Part shown: positions 23,270 through 34,072 of the stretch, piece by piece
Layout: each line of letters opens with the position of its first letter
Position numbering within the stretch: position 1 is the stretch's first letter
Assembly (NCBI GenBank): GCA_029706075.1
Contig: JAINUG010000053.1
Span: forward strand, 372,001 to 436,000
DNA length: 64,000 nt
Reading direction: 5' to 3'
From: Aldrovandia affinis
Lineage: Eukaryota > Chordata > Actinopteri > Notacanthiformes > Halosauridae
Made by a program: the position numbers and the translations under genes
The notes under the pieces: model-generated
What the model was told of the DNA's origin: nothing
Databases searched by the model: none
Seen by the model: the letters and a program-made list of their open reading frames with translations, nothing else

Positions 23270-23640
23270 GAGGCCTCCCCTCTCCCCAGCCCAGGTCCAG
23301 GAGGAGCAGGAGCGCAACGCAGCGCTTGCTCATGTGCGGAGCTGGCTGGCGGCCGGAAAACGGACAAAGTGGGCGGACGTGGCCGCCCTTGACAACGAGA
23401 CAAAGGCGTACCACTCCCAGCGGGGTGGCCTCGAGATGTGGGAGCATCGGCGGTGGCGGGCCCCTGGCCGATGGGCCGACCTGATGCGGTTGTTAGTACC
23501 CCGCGCCCGCCGGACTCAGGTTCTGCCCGGCCGGGGGCAGGAAGTGGTCCTGTACGAGGACCGACTGACCCTGTACCAACCCATGGCACAGCCCGCTGCC
23601 GAGACCGCAGGTGAGACGCCCAGACATTTAAGGGACTATG
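23270..23640 (+). pseudogene. Pol remnant: pre-integrase linker and C-terminal tail
   Basis: From about 23285 the frame reads AQVQEEQERNAALAHVRSWL and WADVAALDNETKAYHSQ, the stretch that precedes the integrase zinc finger in fish Gypsy elements. It is followed by WRAPGRWADLMRLLVPRARR. Then it jumps to the pol terminus with PRHLRDYVLDAG just before the 3' LTR. RT, RNase H and the integrase catalytic core are therefore deleted. Confidence 0.78.
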
Positions 23641-23671
23641 TATTGGATGCTGGGGTCCCCGGGGATGGCTA

Positions 23672-24139
23672 TGTAGCGATCCTGAGAGGGTCGCTCATTA
23701 AAATGTGTGCGTGGGGCATCATGGGGGAACACAGTTGTGTGTTTGTGTGTTCCCCCTGTGTTAATTGCTTAATCGTTCTATTACTCTTTTATGTGTGTGT
23801 TATTGTAATCATGTAAGTGTATTAGCTAGCTGGTTGCGGGGAGTTAGCTGTTGGAACCACCGCGACCAGTGTGCCCAGAGTATTTGGTGCAGTCCCTCGA
23901 GTTCCAGGGCAAAAGTGTTCATTTGACCAAGTGTGAAGAGGACTGTTCCTGATTGTTACGACATCTACGGAAGGCGTTTAATGGACAAACGCGTCCTTTG
24001 CCACCGATATTATCCATAGCTGTGCGGTGTATGGAGTGGATAATTATCGTTTCTTTTAATAAAGTGGCTACTCGCATGATCATTTTTGCATTACTACTGG
24101 ACTCTTTCTTGATACATCACCTCGCGCACGCTCCCTACA
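23672..24139 (+). repeat. 3' LTR
   Basis: 468 bp, beginning TGTAGCGATCCTGAGAGGG and ending CTCCCTACA. It matches the 5' LTR apart from scattered substitutions and about 80 bp missing in one block around 23999. A short purine run CGGGGATGG lies just upstream as a possible polypurine tract. Confidence 0.93.
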
Positions 24140-24143
24140 ATAT

Positions 24144-24858
24144 TTGTATTTATTTATTTATTTACCGAAGGTGGCGGAACTCCGTTTCCAGCCAAATTTA
24201 ACCCCTGTGCACAACATAGGCAAAACAAGTGACTACCTACTTTGGGGGGGGAAATCATCAGTAATAGCCTATGTACTGAATTTAAATGAGGGGCGATGTG
24301 AAAACCACGTATGACTTGATCGTAGCTGAAGTGTGGCTTACACTTTAGTAGGGTTTTATACGTCATCTTTATTTCTCAGAAGAACTTGGGCACAAATCTT
24401 GTTTCGCAACTACTAAAAACAGTTACTTCAGTGATAACACAATGTACAGTTATAATGGTAAATTCTGAAAATCAATGTATTTTAAGTCATAGCCGACAGC
24501 TTTTTAAATAGTTTTAGCCCGCAGAAGTTATAAGCAAATTAATATCGATACAAACTAGCCTAAGCATTGCAGTGTTAAAAAAATAGCCATCTATATATTC
24601 ATTTAAAATAACTTAACAATCAAAATTCACAAGAATGCATCTTTTCGCCAATTTGTTTTTCATATTTGTTCTAGAGGAGGACGTTCACAGACTCCTTCAG
24701 CTGGTATTGCTTCCTAAGTAAAGTGTATAGCTCTAGTTAACATTTAAAGGGGGATGATTCGCAGCATCCACGAATTGAAGGGTAAACCGTTCATTGATAA
24801 CGGTTAAAGACGAACTTCCCAACTTTTAAATGCGAGGCAAAAGCAAAGCTCTACTCAC
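24144..24858. other. No recognised feature
   Basis: Contains TTTA tandem units at about 24150-24170 and otherwise AT-rich spacer. Confidence 0.4.
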
Positions 24859-24940
24859 CGGACACCCTTATCCATCCTTGGTGCTGACTTTGGGTCAAAT
24901 AAAACAGTAGGCTGTCCCCAGTGTCCTTTTTAAAATCCAT
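24859..24940 (-). other. Candidate first coding exon of a host gene
   Basis: On the minus strand an ATG at 24940 opens MDFKKDTGDSLLFYLTQSQH and reaches ...GWIRVS, then meets a strong splice donor CG|GTGAGT (24859/24858) after 27 codons plus one base. Upstream is moderately CpG-containing DNA. I do not recognise the peptide, and no downstream exon is evident. A chance ORF next to a chance donor is a serious alternative. Confidence 0.2.
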
Positions 24941-25039
24941 AGTAACGTACAGCCAAAGCAGACGATAACTTACTTCCAATGATACCACAGAGAAGTGTCT
25001 TTGCAAAGCGGCTTTTCTCGGTGCTAGGGCAGGTAACAC

Positions 25040-26057
25040 TGCTCCGTTTATGCTGCATACACACTGTCAATGTTCGCATTGCATGTGCAGGAAGTTTGTG
25101 AAGCTTGTTTTTCTTCCTTCGATCACGGGAAAACTGGAACGAAAGGATCTATTTTATTCAGAACGTGTTGAGAGCGTTGTTTCATTATGCCGCATTTGTT
25201 TACGAGGACAAGATAACTTTTAAATAAGCACTGACTCTATTAAGGAAATATGAAAACATGGGTAAACGTTTCCTTTTTCTCTTTTCCCAATTACAGGACT
25301 AATAATACAAATACAAGTTGCCTGAGTCGTTGCGTAACGGTTTTTTGTTCTTCTGTAAATATTGTACTGATATAAGAGCCAGCAAGCATTTGCATGGAAA
25401 ACTGAGTTTAAATTAGCACAAAAACGAGACGACCTTTATAACGCATTCATGGATAAGATTCGAATCCGTGCACCTGTTGCCTGAGATATAATTAACCATT
25501 GCTTATTTATTCATTCTGCCATTTTACCGCACAGTGAAACGCTTGTGTCGTCCCAGCTTTCACCAAGGGCAGCTTTTTTTGAATATCTCCAACTGCAGAA
25601 AGCACACTGCACCCCAACCACCCCCACCCAATACTAGACGCCTGACACCTGTGTTGACCAGTAACATTTGCAGCGGCCGCTTAAAACGAGAACGGGACGT
25701 TCCTGCTCCTGCAGCGGTGTCCAATGGAGAAATCGCGTCCAGCCCTGACCATCGCGACGGTTAAAACTGCCTGGTCAGCGACATGCCGCTGGAGTTGACA
25801 GAGGAAGCGCGTGCTATGGATCATGCAGAATTTCCAGGCATGGATCGCTGCCCAGAAGGTGTAACACGTCATGCTCAGATGAAATGAGTTCATAATAATG
25901 AAAATAATTCATATTGAAACAATAATTCAGATTAAACATGAGCAAACCTATTTCACACATCTATCCGTTACTGTGCTGGTTATATTCAAACAAGATTTAA
26001 ATAAGCAACATAGTATGCATTTAATAATTTCAGATAATAATCTTAGATTTCAATAAA
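25040..26057. other. Unassigned, with a CpG-richer patch
   Basis: The patch at about 25,660-25,860 has a GCGGCCGC site and many CpG dinucleotides, unlike its AT-rich surroundings. It could be a small promoter-proximal island, but no TATA, initiator or exon structure supports a gene. Short frames on both strands lack motifs. Confidence 0.3.
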
Positions 26058-26892
26058 TGTGGGGGTATGGAGTCCCACCTGAGCTCCTGGGCAGAGACTA
26101 AGCCTATTTAAGAGCAGGTGGGGCGAGTGGGGAATCAGTTAGTCTTTTGTCTTTGTTTGTGTGTATGGAGTTTGTCTTGTCATGGGTGTATATGGGTGTG
26201 GGTGTGGGAGTGAGTGCGCGTGCGCGTGCACGTGTGTTGTGGAGTGTTGTATTGTGGAGTGATGTTTGATGTTTGTGGAGTTTTGTGTGCGTTTGTCGAA
26301 AGTGACTGAGTAGAGTGCTTCCTGTGTGTGTGGGGAAGAGGGAGAGGGGGTGCACTAAGAGTGTCCGCCTCTCTCCCTCGGTGTGATTGTGGAGGAGAGC
26401 GAGAGGGTGCCCTGAAAGAGGGTCCGCCTCTCGCCCTCGGTTTTTTATTGAAAGAGAGCTCGCACTCGGCAGTGGGGAGTGGCGAGTGTCTCTGTATGAA
26501 TGGGTAAGAGAACTCAGACTGTAAAGTTTGAGTGTCTCAGTATGCATGGGTGGGAAGCACTTGAAAGGTCACTGGATATGTGTGTGCCTGGGGAGGTTCC
26601 AGGGGAACTCTGGATGAAGAGGCACGGTGTCCCGTAAGTTTTGGTTATTTTAGCTTGTTATTTTAGTTTGTTGTTTTTACCCGAAAGCTTCGCGGCAAGT
26701 AAGGTGAGGATTTTGTGTCTGTGTTTGTGTTTGTGTTTGTTATGTTAACCTACTACTCCCACTGTCTCTCCCACTGTCTGCGGGGAGAGACAGAAAAAAA
26801 TCAATAAAAATCTGGTCCGTAGACCGACAAACTCCACTCCGTCTCCTGGCTGCTCTGTTTCCCATCCAAGGTTTGTCATGTGGCATGTGACA
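26058..26892 (+). mobile_element. Possible solo LTR
   Basis: The block starts TGTGGGGGTATGG, carries a TATA-like CTATTTAAGAGC near 26103 and a polyadenylation signal AATAAA at 26803-26808, and ends GGCATGTGACA. The middle is G/T- and purine-rich (GTGTGTTTGTG, GAGAGGG). This order fits an LTR, but no target duplication is visible. Confidence is limited. Confidence 0.4.
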
Positions 26893-28020
26893 GTGTAGAA
26901 AGTGCACCCCACTGGTTTTAGTGGTAAAATACTCACTAGTTTATCACTTAAGTGGAAACAATCTGTATTAGAAGGTTTCTAACTGAAAGAGCTTCTCCCC
27001 CAGCAGGAAAAATTGGACTCCATCATCCAACTTCTTTCTCCCTGGGCTCAAGGTAGCAGGAAGCTGGGAGTCTCTTAGTCTTACTTTCAAACACACTCTC
27101 ACTCATATACATGCTCTCTTTCTCTCCCACACATACACATATAATAATAATAAATAATGCATTTTATAATAATGCACTTTGTAAAGCTAAGATGCTTTAC
27201 AAAGTCTGAGGACAAAACAGACACAAAGGCACAATACAGACTCAAGCAGAAAAACATGTGATAACAGAGTACAACAAAGGGCAAATATAAATAAAAGTAT
27301 GGTACAGTAGGGGGCGCGGGGGATTCTCTCATGCTGCCATGAGGGCTGGGGGGTATAAGCTAAAGAACATTGGGCATGAGGGGCATGGAGGGGAGATTTA
27401 GTTGTAGGCTATGGATGAGGGTATGGAAAGGAGACGGGTAGTTGATGGGTGGGTTGGTAGGGGAGAAGGAGGTCATTGAGATGGGGAAGTGCCTTTGTAA
27501 CTGCAAGTAGGGCTGTCTCGGTTGAGTGGCCCGCCTTAAAGTCTGACTGGTGTGGATCTGTAACAGTATCTGTGTAACAGTCTGTGTATCAATATGTATA
27601 TAGCATTGACTAACAGTTTGTGTGTCTGCCCCTCAGAGCTAACAGAAGGTCTCACTGCATAGAGAGGCAGTCCAAAATCAGGCTTGAAATTCTGCTGCCA
27701 GAGCAGATGGGAAAGAAAAGGGATGCAGCCAGAAGAAAAATCAAGCAAAGAATTCCAAAAGATTACTCTCATTGCCTATGAAATTATTTATTTTCCTTTT
27801 TTAAATCTGTTTTCTTTTAATGTCTTCATGTAGCAATCATTTTAAATTGTAATGCAATGTATTTTAAATATTATTGTAAAATTAATAAAATAAAATAAAT
27901 AATTAAATATGTATTTAATATATTTTAATATTTAATATTTAATTTTGACAAAAAGTAACTACCCCCATGTAGGTATATTAGTTCATCCAGTTATGGTAAG
28001 CGGCAGATTTCCGCGGCAGG
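26893..28020. other. No recognised gene
   Basis: Mixed spacer. A G-rich stretch at 27300-27540 may be an untranslated part of a LINE, but I cannot link it to one. Frames are short. Confidence 0.35.
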
Positions 28021-28812
28021 CTCACCTTTCTTGCCTCACTGTACGAAGCCTGGGGAGTCCTGCAGGATTCCACCGAGGGAGGTCAGCTATGCCGCACGGA
28101 GTATCATAATTTGTCTCCTGGCACATCTAACACCATGTGCAATTTTTCTATCCCAGTCCATATGTCCTCACACCCGCAATCTCTCCAATCTGATCCACCC
28201 TCCTAGATCCACCGATGTAGACTTTGTGGTAGCAGGTGGGCTATGGAACTGCCAGGCTGACTTCATCTCCCTACTCTCCCTGCAGTTCCCGATGCTCACT
28301 GAGACATGGATCACTCCTCAGAACACAGCCACCCCTGCTGCTCTCTCCACTGCAAACACCTTTTCTCACACTCCACGACCCACAGGTAGAGGTGGAGGGA
28401 CAGGTATACTAATCTCCCCCCTGTAGAAATATGGTATTGTTCCTGTTTCCTCATTTCTCACCCACCTCTTTTGAATACCATGCTGTCACTATCACTGTCC
28501 CATGTAAACTGCACATTATTGTTCTGTATCGCCCACCAGGTCCACTGGGGAGCTTCCTAGATGAGATGGATGCCCTACTCAGCTCCTTCCCTGAGGACAG
28601 CATCCTCATTCCCATCCTACTTCTCGGTGACTTCAACCTACTCCAGTCCTTCGACTTCACCAAGGCTGGGTCCCCACCCATCCACAAGGCCGGCAACCAA
28701 CTAGACTTTGTCTCCACCAGGAACTGCACCTAATATTACAATATCTCCTCTTTATGTGTCTGCCCATTACTTTCTGTATTTTTCCCTCCCCCTTCCCTTT
28801 GTACATATATAT

Positions 28813-29953
28813 ATTTGGACTTTCAGAAAGCATTTGACAAGGTACCACATGAGAGGCTCATTGCTAAAATGAAATCAGTAGGAATTGTAGGAGTAGTTTC
28901 ACAGTGGGTTAAAAATTGGCTGCAAGGGCGAATACAAAGAGTAACAGTAGGTGGGGCCGAATCTGACCTCGGTGCTGTGGGCAGTGGTGTCCCACAGGGA
29001 TCGGTGCTGGGACCTCTGCTCTTCCTTATTTACATAAATGATCTGGATATGGACATTAGTAGCAAAATAGTTAAATTTGCAGATGATACTAAACTTGGGG
29101 GTTTGGCAAACAGTTTGGAATCTACTAAAGTAATCCAAGATGATTTAAACAAAATCCCAAAATGGGCAGATACATGGCAGATGACGTTCAATATTGCTAA
29201 ATGTAAAGTTATGCATGTGGGAAATAAAAACATTAGACAGGAGTATTTTATGGGAGGAGAAAAGTTAGTAGGTGTTCAATTTGAAAATAATTTAGGAGTT
29301 GTAGTGGATCAAAGCCTATCTGCATCAAAGCAGTGTGCTACAGCAGTGAAAAAGCCAACAGGATGCTGGGATACATAGCAAAAAGTATTGAGTACAAATC
29401 AAAGGAGGTTATATTAATGTTATATAACGCCTTTGTCAGACCGCACTTAGAATACTGTGTGCAGTTCTGGGCACCGCACTACAAGAAAGATATTGAAGCT
29501 CTTGAAAAAGTCCAAAGAAGGGCAACTAAACTGATACCTGGTATGAAAGGTAAAAGTTATGATGATAGACTTAAGGCACTCAATCTATTTAAACTTAGCA
29601 AACGCAGACTTAGGGGGATTTGATTGAGGTTTTAAATTCCTAAAAGGGATTAACAAAGTAAAATACCAAAGATTTTTTAAGATAAGTGGGGTCAGCAGAA
29701 CAAGAGGCCACAGGTGGAAATTAGTTAAAGGCAAATTCCGCACAGATATTAGGAAGTTTTTCTTTACACAGAGAGTTGTCAATGCCTGGAACAGCTTGCC
29801 AGGTCAGGTAGTAGAGGCAGAAATGCTCGGGCTATTCAAGGCCAGGCTAGATGTAGTACTAGATGTTCTTTAGATTAGGACATGATGAGCCAAGATGGGC
29901 TGAACGGCCCGTTCTCATCATTATGTATTCTTATGTTCTTATGTTCTTATGTA
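28813..29953 (+). mobile_element. CR1-clade LINE, 5'-truncated
   Basis: It begins inside RT and ends with the CR1-type 3' end: GATGGGCTGAACGGCCCGTT, then repeats of ATTCTTATG / TTCTTATG. Such 8-9-bp tail repeats in place of poly-A are a CR1 hallmark. TGTACA occurs at both edges and may be a short target duplication. It sits within the old L2 element. Confidence 0.9.
28815..29870 (+). pseudogene. CR1 reverse transcriptase, 5'-truncated and frameshifted
   Basis: The first segment (to 29378) carries DFQKAFDKVPHERL, GVPQGSVLGPLLFLIYINDL and the catalytic FADD at residues 88-91, all intact. A one-base shift near 29350 moves the frame to [32 protein letters not shown] and VQRRATKLIPG. A second shift near 29620 leads to KYQRFFKISG, FFTQRVVNAWNSLP and the end VVLDVL. 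The protein lacks the endonuclease and the first part of RT. Confidence 0.88.
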
Positions 29954-30345
29954 CAGTTGGGAATCTTCTCCCTTTGTGGAATCAAGTCAGGACCAACTGA
30001 AAAGATTTTAATACAATGCGCAAGGGGAGATTGCCGAAGGCACTGCGACACTGTGTACCCAGCAAATCTCTACTCAGTAGTTGTAAGTGAGGGCTTAAGT
30101 AACCTTGTCCGAGGTGTCGCAGCATGCACATCCCCGGCAGGGAATACACATTGCACCCAGACGTCCCGGAGGCACCCATTTGGTATACAGTTAACAATTG
30201 AATTAATGTGACCATTTGGCCCGAACAAGGTGAGGGCTGTTGTGGAGAGTGTGTGTGTTAAAATGTGTACTGGAAATGAAGATAAAACAAAAAACAGAAT
30301 AAAACAATCAATGAGGGTTATACTCATTTAATTTCATATCTCAAA
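29954..30345. other. Unidentified 390-bp segment between CR1 and L2
   Basis: It is neither CR1 nor L2 sequence. A plus-strand frame of 109 codons ends at 30211 with several Cys residues (CARGDCRRHC, CTSPAGNTHC). I do not recognise it. It may be a third insertion or captured DNA. Confidence 0.4.
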
Positions 30346-31102
30346 CCTATCACTATCTAAACCTTCTTCACCCCACCCCACCATCACTGTTTCTGTCCAT
30401 CGCAACCTCTGCTCTCTCTCCCCCACAGCCCTGTCCCCTGTCATCTATGGTTCTTTCATTGCTTTAACTGACTGCATCCGTGCTGACCGACTCAAACTGC
30501 CAGCGGCAGAAAGGAAATGGAGAAAATCCAAATCCCCTGGTGGCCTGACAGACTTCCACACTCTCCTGGCTACCTTTTCCTCTAACCTCTCTGCTAAGTC
30601 TGCATTTTTCTTCTCTAAAATTCAATCCTCTGCATCTAACCCATGTAAACTCTTCTCTACATTTTCCTCTCTCCTCACCCCTCTTCCTACCCCACCTCCC
30701 TCCTCTTGAAATGCGGATGACTTTGCATCCTTCTTTTGCAAGAAAGTCAATGACATTCACAACTCCTTCTCCCCAACCTCTCCCACACCTAACCCTCCCT
30801 CACCCATCTCCCAACCCAAACCACACACGTTCCTGTCTTCCTTCTCACCCTCCCCGACTCTGACTTCTTAAAACGTATGCACTCCCACTGTCCTACCACC
30901 TGCCCTCTCCATCACATTCCTTCCCCCCTTTTCCAATCCATCACTATGGACATCCTCCCTTTTTTCTCCAATATAATCAACTCCTCTCTTTCCTCTGGTT
31001 CTGTCCCCTCTGCCTTCAAAAGGGCCCCCTCCGCATCCCCCTCCTACATTTATATTTAACATTTTAAGCATTTAATCAACTCCTCTCTTTCCTCTGGTTC
31101 TG

Positions 31103-32700
31103 CTCTTATCCCCCTCCTACATTTACATTTTACATTTTAAGCATTTAGCAGACGCTCTTATCCAGAACGACTAACAAGATGTGCATTAATACATGGTAGG
31201 AACAATCATAGTTAGCGCACGAGATCAGTGCAGGAATACAGCAATAGACATCATTGCAGGCATCTGCGTACCATACCTGTAACACCGGGAAGGAAAAGGT
31301 TAGTGAATTTATTTTTATTTTTTATTTTTTTGGGGGGGAGTATAGTGTTGAACAAGTAAACAGTGGTGAAGACAATTTAGCTAGATGGACAGAGTTCAGG
31401 GGTAGTGGAGTCTGAAGAGGTGGGTTTTGAGTCTCTTGCGGAAGATTGGAAGTGATTCCGCAGTCCTGACCGATTGCAGGAGGTCGTTCCACCAACGAGG
31501 GACCAGGACAGAGAAGAGGCGAGACCGCAAGGAGTGGCTGCCAGGTGCCCGGAGGGATGGGGCAGTCAGTTTGACAGCGGAGGCGGAGCGGAGGGGTCTG
31601 GGCGGGGTGTAGGGAGTGATGAGTGACTGGAGGTATGGGGGAGCAGTACCTCTGGCTGCTTGAAAAGCAAGCACCAGTGACTTGAATCTGATGCGTGCTG
31701 CGATGGGGAGCCAGTGCAGAGAGGAGAGTAGAGGGGTGACGTGGGTGAACTTCAGCTGGTTGAACACCAGGTGAGCAGCAGCATTCTGGACTAGTTGCAG
31801 TGGCTTGATGGCACAGGCCGGAAGGCCTGCCAGCAAGGAATTGCAGTAGTCCAGACGTGAGATCATCAGGGCCTGGACCAGGAGTTGAGTGGCCTCTTGG
31901 GTGAGGAATGGTCGGATCCTCTGGATGTTGTGGAGGGAGAAACGGCAGGTCCGAGTGATCGCTGCAATATGGCTCGAGAAGCACATCTGGTTGTCCAGGG
32001 TTACCCCAAGACTCCTGGCAGACTGGGACGGAGACACTATGGAGCCTTCCACGGTGATTGACGCATCAATCATCGGGGAGCCCTTCGCTGGGAGGAAGAG
32101 CAGCTCTGTCTTCCCCAGGTTCAGCTTCAGGTGGTGGGTGGACATCCATGCGGAGATGTCAGCCAGGCATGCAGAGATCCGTGCCGGGACCTGGGTATCA
32201 GATGGAGGGAAGGAGAGAAAGAGTTGAGTGTCATCAGCATAACAGTGATAGGAAAAACCATGAGCAGAAATAACAGAGCCAAGTGACTTGGTGTACAGAG
32301 AAAATAGGACGGGGCCTAGCACCGAGCCCTGCGGGACTCCGGTAGAGAGGGTGTGGGGAGAGGAGAGGGATCCTCTCCAGGCCACTTGGTAGGACTGGTC
32401 AGCCAGGTAGGACTCAAACCATGTCAACGCAGATCCAGAGATTCCCATCTCGACGAGAGATGAGAGCAGGATCCGGTGGTCCATGGTGTCGAATGCCGCC
32501 GACAGGTCGAGGAGGAGGAGGACGGAGCTAAGGGATCGGGACTTAGCCCCGTGAAGAGCCTCAGTGACCGCAAGGAGAGCAGTCTCTGTGGAATGGCCTG
32601 CTCTGAACCCAGATTGGTTGGGATCAAGCAGGGCGTTCTGTAAGAGATGAGCAGACAGTTGATTATAGACAGCCCGCTCTAACATTTTGGAAAGGAATGG
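31103..32700 (-). mobile_element. Young L2-clade LINE, 5'-truncated
   Basis: On the minus strand a complete 3' half of an L2 element: open RT frame, a 3' UTR of about 270 bp, and a tail with the hairpin CGTTCT-GGATA-AGAGCG (31,155-31,171) followed by AAAATGTAAAATGTAA. Its 5' end begins inside RT. It lies within, and opposite to, the old L2 element. Near the 3' junction the host sequence ATCAACTCCTCTCTTTCC is present twice (30,976 and 31,075), the mark of a local rearrangement. Confidence 0.9.
31396..32685 (-). CDS. L2 reverse transcriptase, 429 codons open, N-truncated
   Basis: This frame has no stop or shift. It carries LLDLSAAFDTMDH (catalytic Asp 60), GVPQGSVLGPVLF (residues 116-128) and the catalytic YADD at 149-152, then the thumb and the C-terminal stretch VQNAAAHLVFN, LHWLPIAARIRFK and RTAESLPIFRKRLKTHLFRL, ending at a natural stop. 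The endonuclease and the first RT motifs are missing because the copy is 5'-truncated, and the initiating Met is just the first in the truncated frame. It would not be expressed as an active protein. The open frame points to a recent insertion. Confidence 0.9.
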   Translation of the reverse strand: MLERAVYNQLSAHLLQNALLDPNQSGFRAGHSTETALLAVTEALHGAKSRSLSSVLLLLDLSAAFDTMDHRILLSSLVEMGISGSALTWFESYLADQSYQVAWRGSLSSPHTLSTGVPQGSVLGPVLFSLYTKSLGSVISAHGFSYHCYADDTQLFLSFPPSDTQVPARISACLADISAWMSTHHLKLNLGKTELLFLPAKGSPMIDASITVEGSIVSPSQSARSLGVTLDNQMCFSSHIAAITRTCRFSLHNIQRIRPFLTQEATQLLVQALMISRLDYCNSLLAGLPACAIKPLQLVQNAAAHLVFNQLKFTHVTPLLSSLHWLPIAARIRFKSLVLAFQAARGTAPPYLQSLITPYTPPRPLRSASAVKLTAPSLRAPGSHSLRSRLFSVLVPRWWNDLLQSVRTAESLPIFRKRLKTHLFRLHYP

Positions 32701-34072
32701 GAGGAGAAACTCCTCCTCAAGAAACCCTCTATGAATCCTGCCAACATTTCTAACTACCGACCTGTCTCTCTCCTTTCATTCCTATCCAAGACCTTAGAGT
32801 GGGCAGTCATTGACTGTATATATACAACTGTCCCTCTATATCCTACAGAATGACCTGCTTAATTCCAACCAATCTAGCTTCAAGGCAGACCACTTTACTG
32901 AAACTGCTCTGCTCATAGTCACTGAGGCACTCCACTCAGCAAAGACTTAATCATTCAGCTCCGTCATCCTGCTAAGCCTATCAGCTCCATTCGATACCGT
33001 TGACCACCAGATCCTGCTCTCATCTCTCGCTGAGATGGGAATCTTAGGATCCGCACGGGCATGCAGTCCTACCAGGTGGCCTGGAGTGAATCCCTCTCCT
33101 CTCCCCAGACCCTCTCTACCGGTGACCCGCAGGGCTCGGTGTTATCTCTATATCTCTGCATGCCTGGCAGACATCTCTGCTTGGATGTCCACCCACCACC
33201 TGAACCTGGGAAAGACTGAGCTGCTCTTCCTCCCAGCGATGAGCTCCACAATGATTGATGCCTCCATCACCATGGAAGGCTCTTTAGTGTCTCCGTCCCA
33301 GTCTACCAGGAACCATGGAGTGACTCTGGATGACTAACTGTGCTTCTCAGGCCACATCGCAGTGATCATCTGGACCTGCTGATTCGCCCTCCACAACATC
33401 CAGAGAATTTGCCCATTCCTTACCAAAGAGGTCACTCAACTTCTGGTCCGGGCTTTGGTAATCTTATGTCTGGACTCTGGACTATAGCAATTCCTTGCTG
33501 GCAGGCTTACCGGCCTGTGCCATCAAGCCACTAGTGCAGAATGCCGGCACACATCTAGTTTTCAACCAACACAAATTCACACGTCACTCCACTACTCACC
33601 CTTCTGCACTGGCTCCCTAAAGCAGCACATAACTAATTTCAATCACTAGTGCTGGCATATCAGGCCGCTAGGGGAACTGCTCCCTCCTATCTCCAGACAC
33701 TAATCACACCCTACACCCCAGCCAGACTCCTTCGCTTTGCCGGTGCAGGCAAACTGACTGTTCCATCCCTCCGGGCCCCAGGCAACCATTCCTCGCGGTC
33801 CTGCCTTTTCTCTGTCCTGACCCCCTCTTCCGCACTCCGTCAAAGCCGTGGAATCACTGGCCGTCTTCCGCAGGAGACTAAAAACCCACGTCCACTACTA
33901 CTGATTCTGTACATTAACTAATTGTCATCACCACTGTCTACATGTTTAATACTGTATAAAAAAAAAATACAGTAACTAACCATGATTAATCTTATCATGT
34001 ATAAATGCATGTCTTGTAAGTCACTCTGCATAAGAGCGTCTGCTAAATGCCTCAAATGTAAAATGTAATATA

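Larger units (their letters stand above)
20926..24139 (+). mobile_element. Ty3/Gypsy retrotransposon, internally deleted
   Basis: Two LTRs (20926-21474 and 23672-24139) begin TGTAGCGATCC and end CTACA. ATAT flanks the whole element (20922-20925 and 24140-24143), a likely target duplication. The internal part is only 2.2 kb, where 4-5 kb is usual. Gag, a zinc knuckle, protease and the ends of pol are present, but reverse transcriptase, RNase H and the integrase core are missing. It cannot move on its own. Confidence 0.92.
28220..33930 (+). pseudogene. L2 ORF2 (endonuclease and reverse transcriptase), fragmented
   Basis: The endonuclease shows GLWNCQADFISLLSL, LTETWITPQNTAT, HIIVLYRPPG and LLLGDFNL (28,226-28,650). 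The linker has LPAAERKWRKSKSPGG and LFSTFSSLL. RT starts with NPANISNYRPVSLLSFLSKT near 32,735, then RT blocks in several frames: GVPQGS decayed to GDPQGS near 33,120, CLADISAWMSTHHL near 33,160 and AARGTAPSYLQTLITPYTP near 33,665. The catalytic YADD region is missing between 33,135 and 33,150. The gene is dead. Confidence 0.82.
28030..34072 (+). mobile_element. Old L2-clade LINE, interrupted twice
   Basis: Plus-strand pieces align in order to one L2 element: endonuclease (28.2-28.73 kb), the EN-RT linker (30.36-31.03 kb), RT (32.70-33.92 kb) and a 3' tail ending GCATAAGAGCGTCTGCTAAAT with TGTAA-like units at 34.06 kb. A CR1 copy plus 390 bp of unknown DNA separates the first two, and a younger L2 in the opposite orientation separates the next two. 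Stops and frameshifts are dense. Confidence 0.85.

Noticed and set aside
22632..23589. Several long overlapping frames on both strands
   Set aside because: The region is GC-rich, so stops are rare in all frames. The plus-strand protease and pol pieces of the Gypsy element explain it, and the others have no motif.
26104..26547. 147-codon minus-strand frame
   Set aside because: Low-complexity G/T-rich sequence in a probable LTR; the peptide is Ser/Thr/His/Leu-biased without a domain.
31889..32227. Plus-strand frames across 31.4-32.3 kb
   Set aside because: Antisense shadows of the intact L2 reverse transcriptase.
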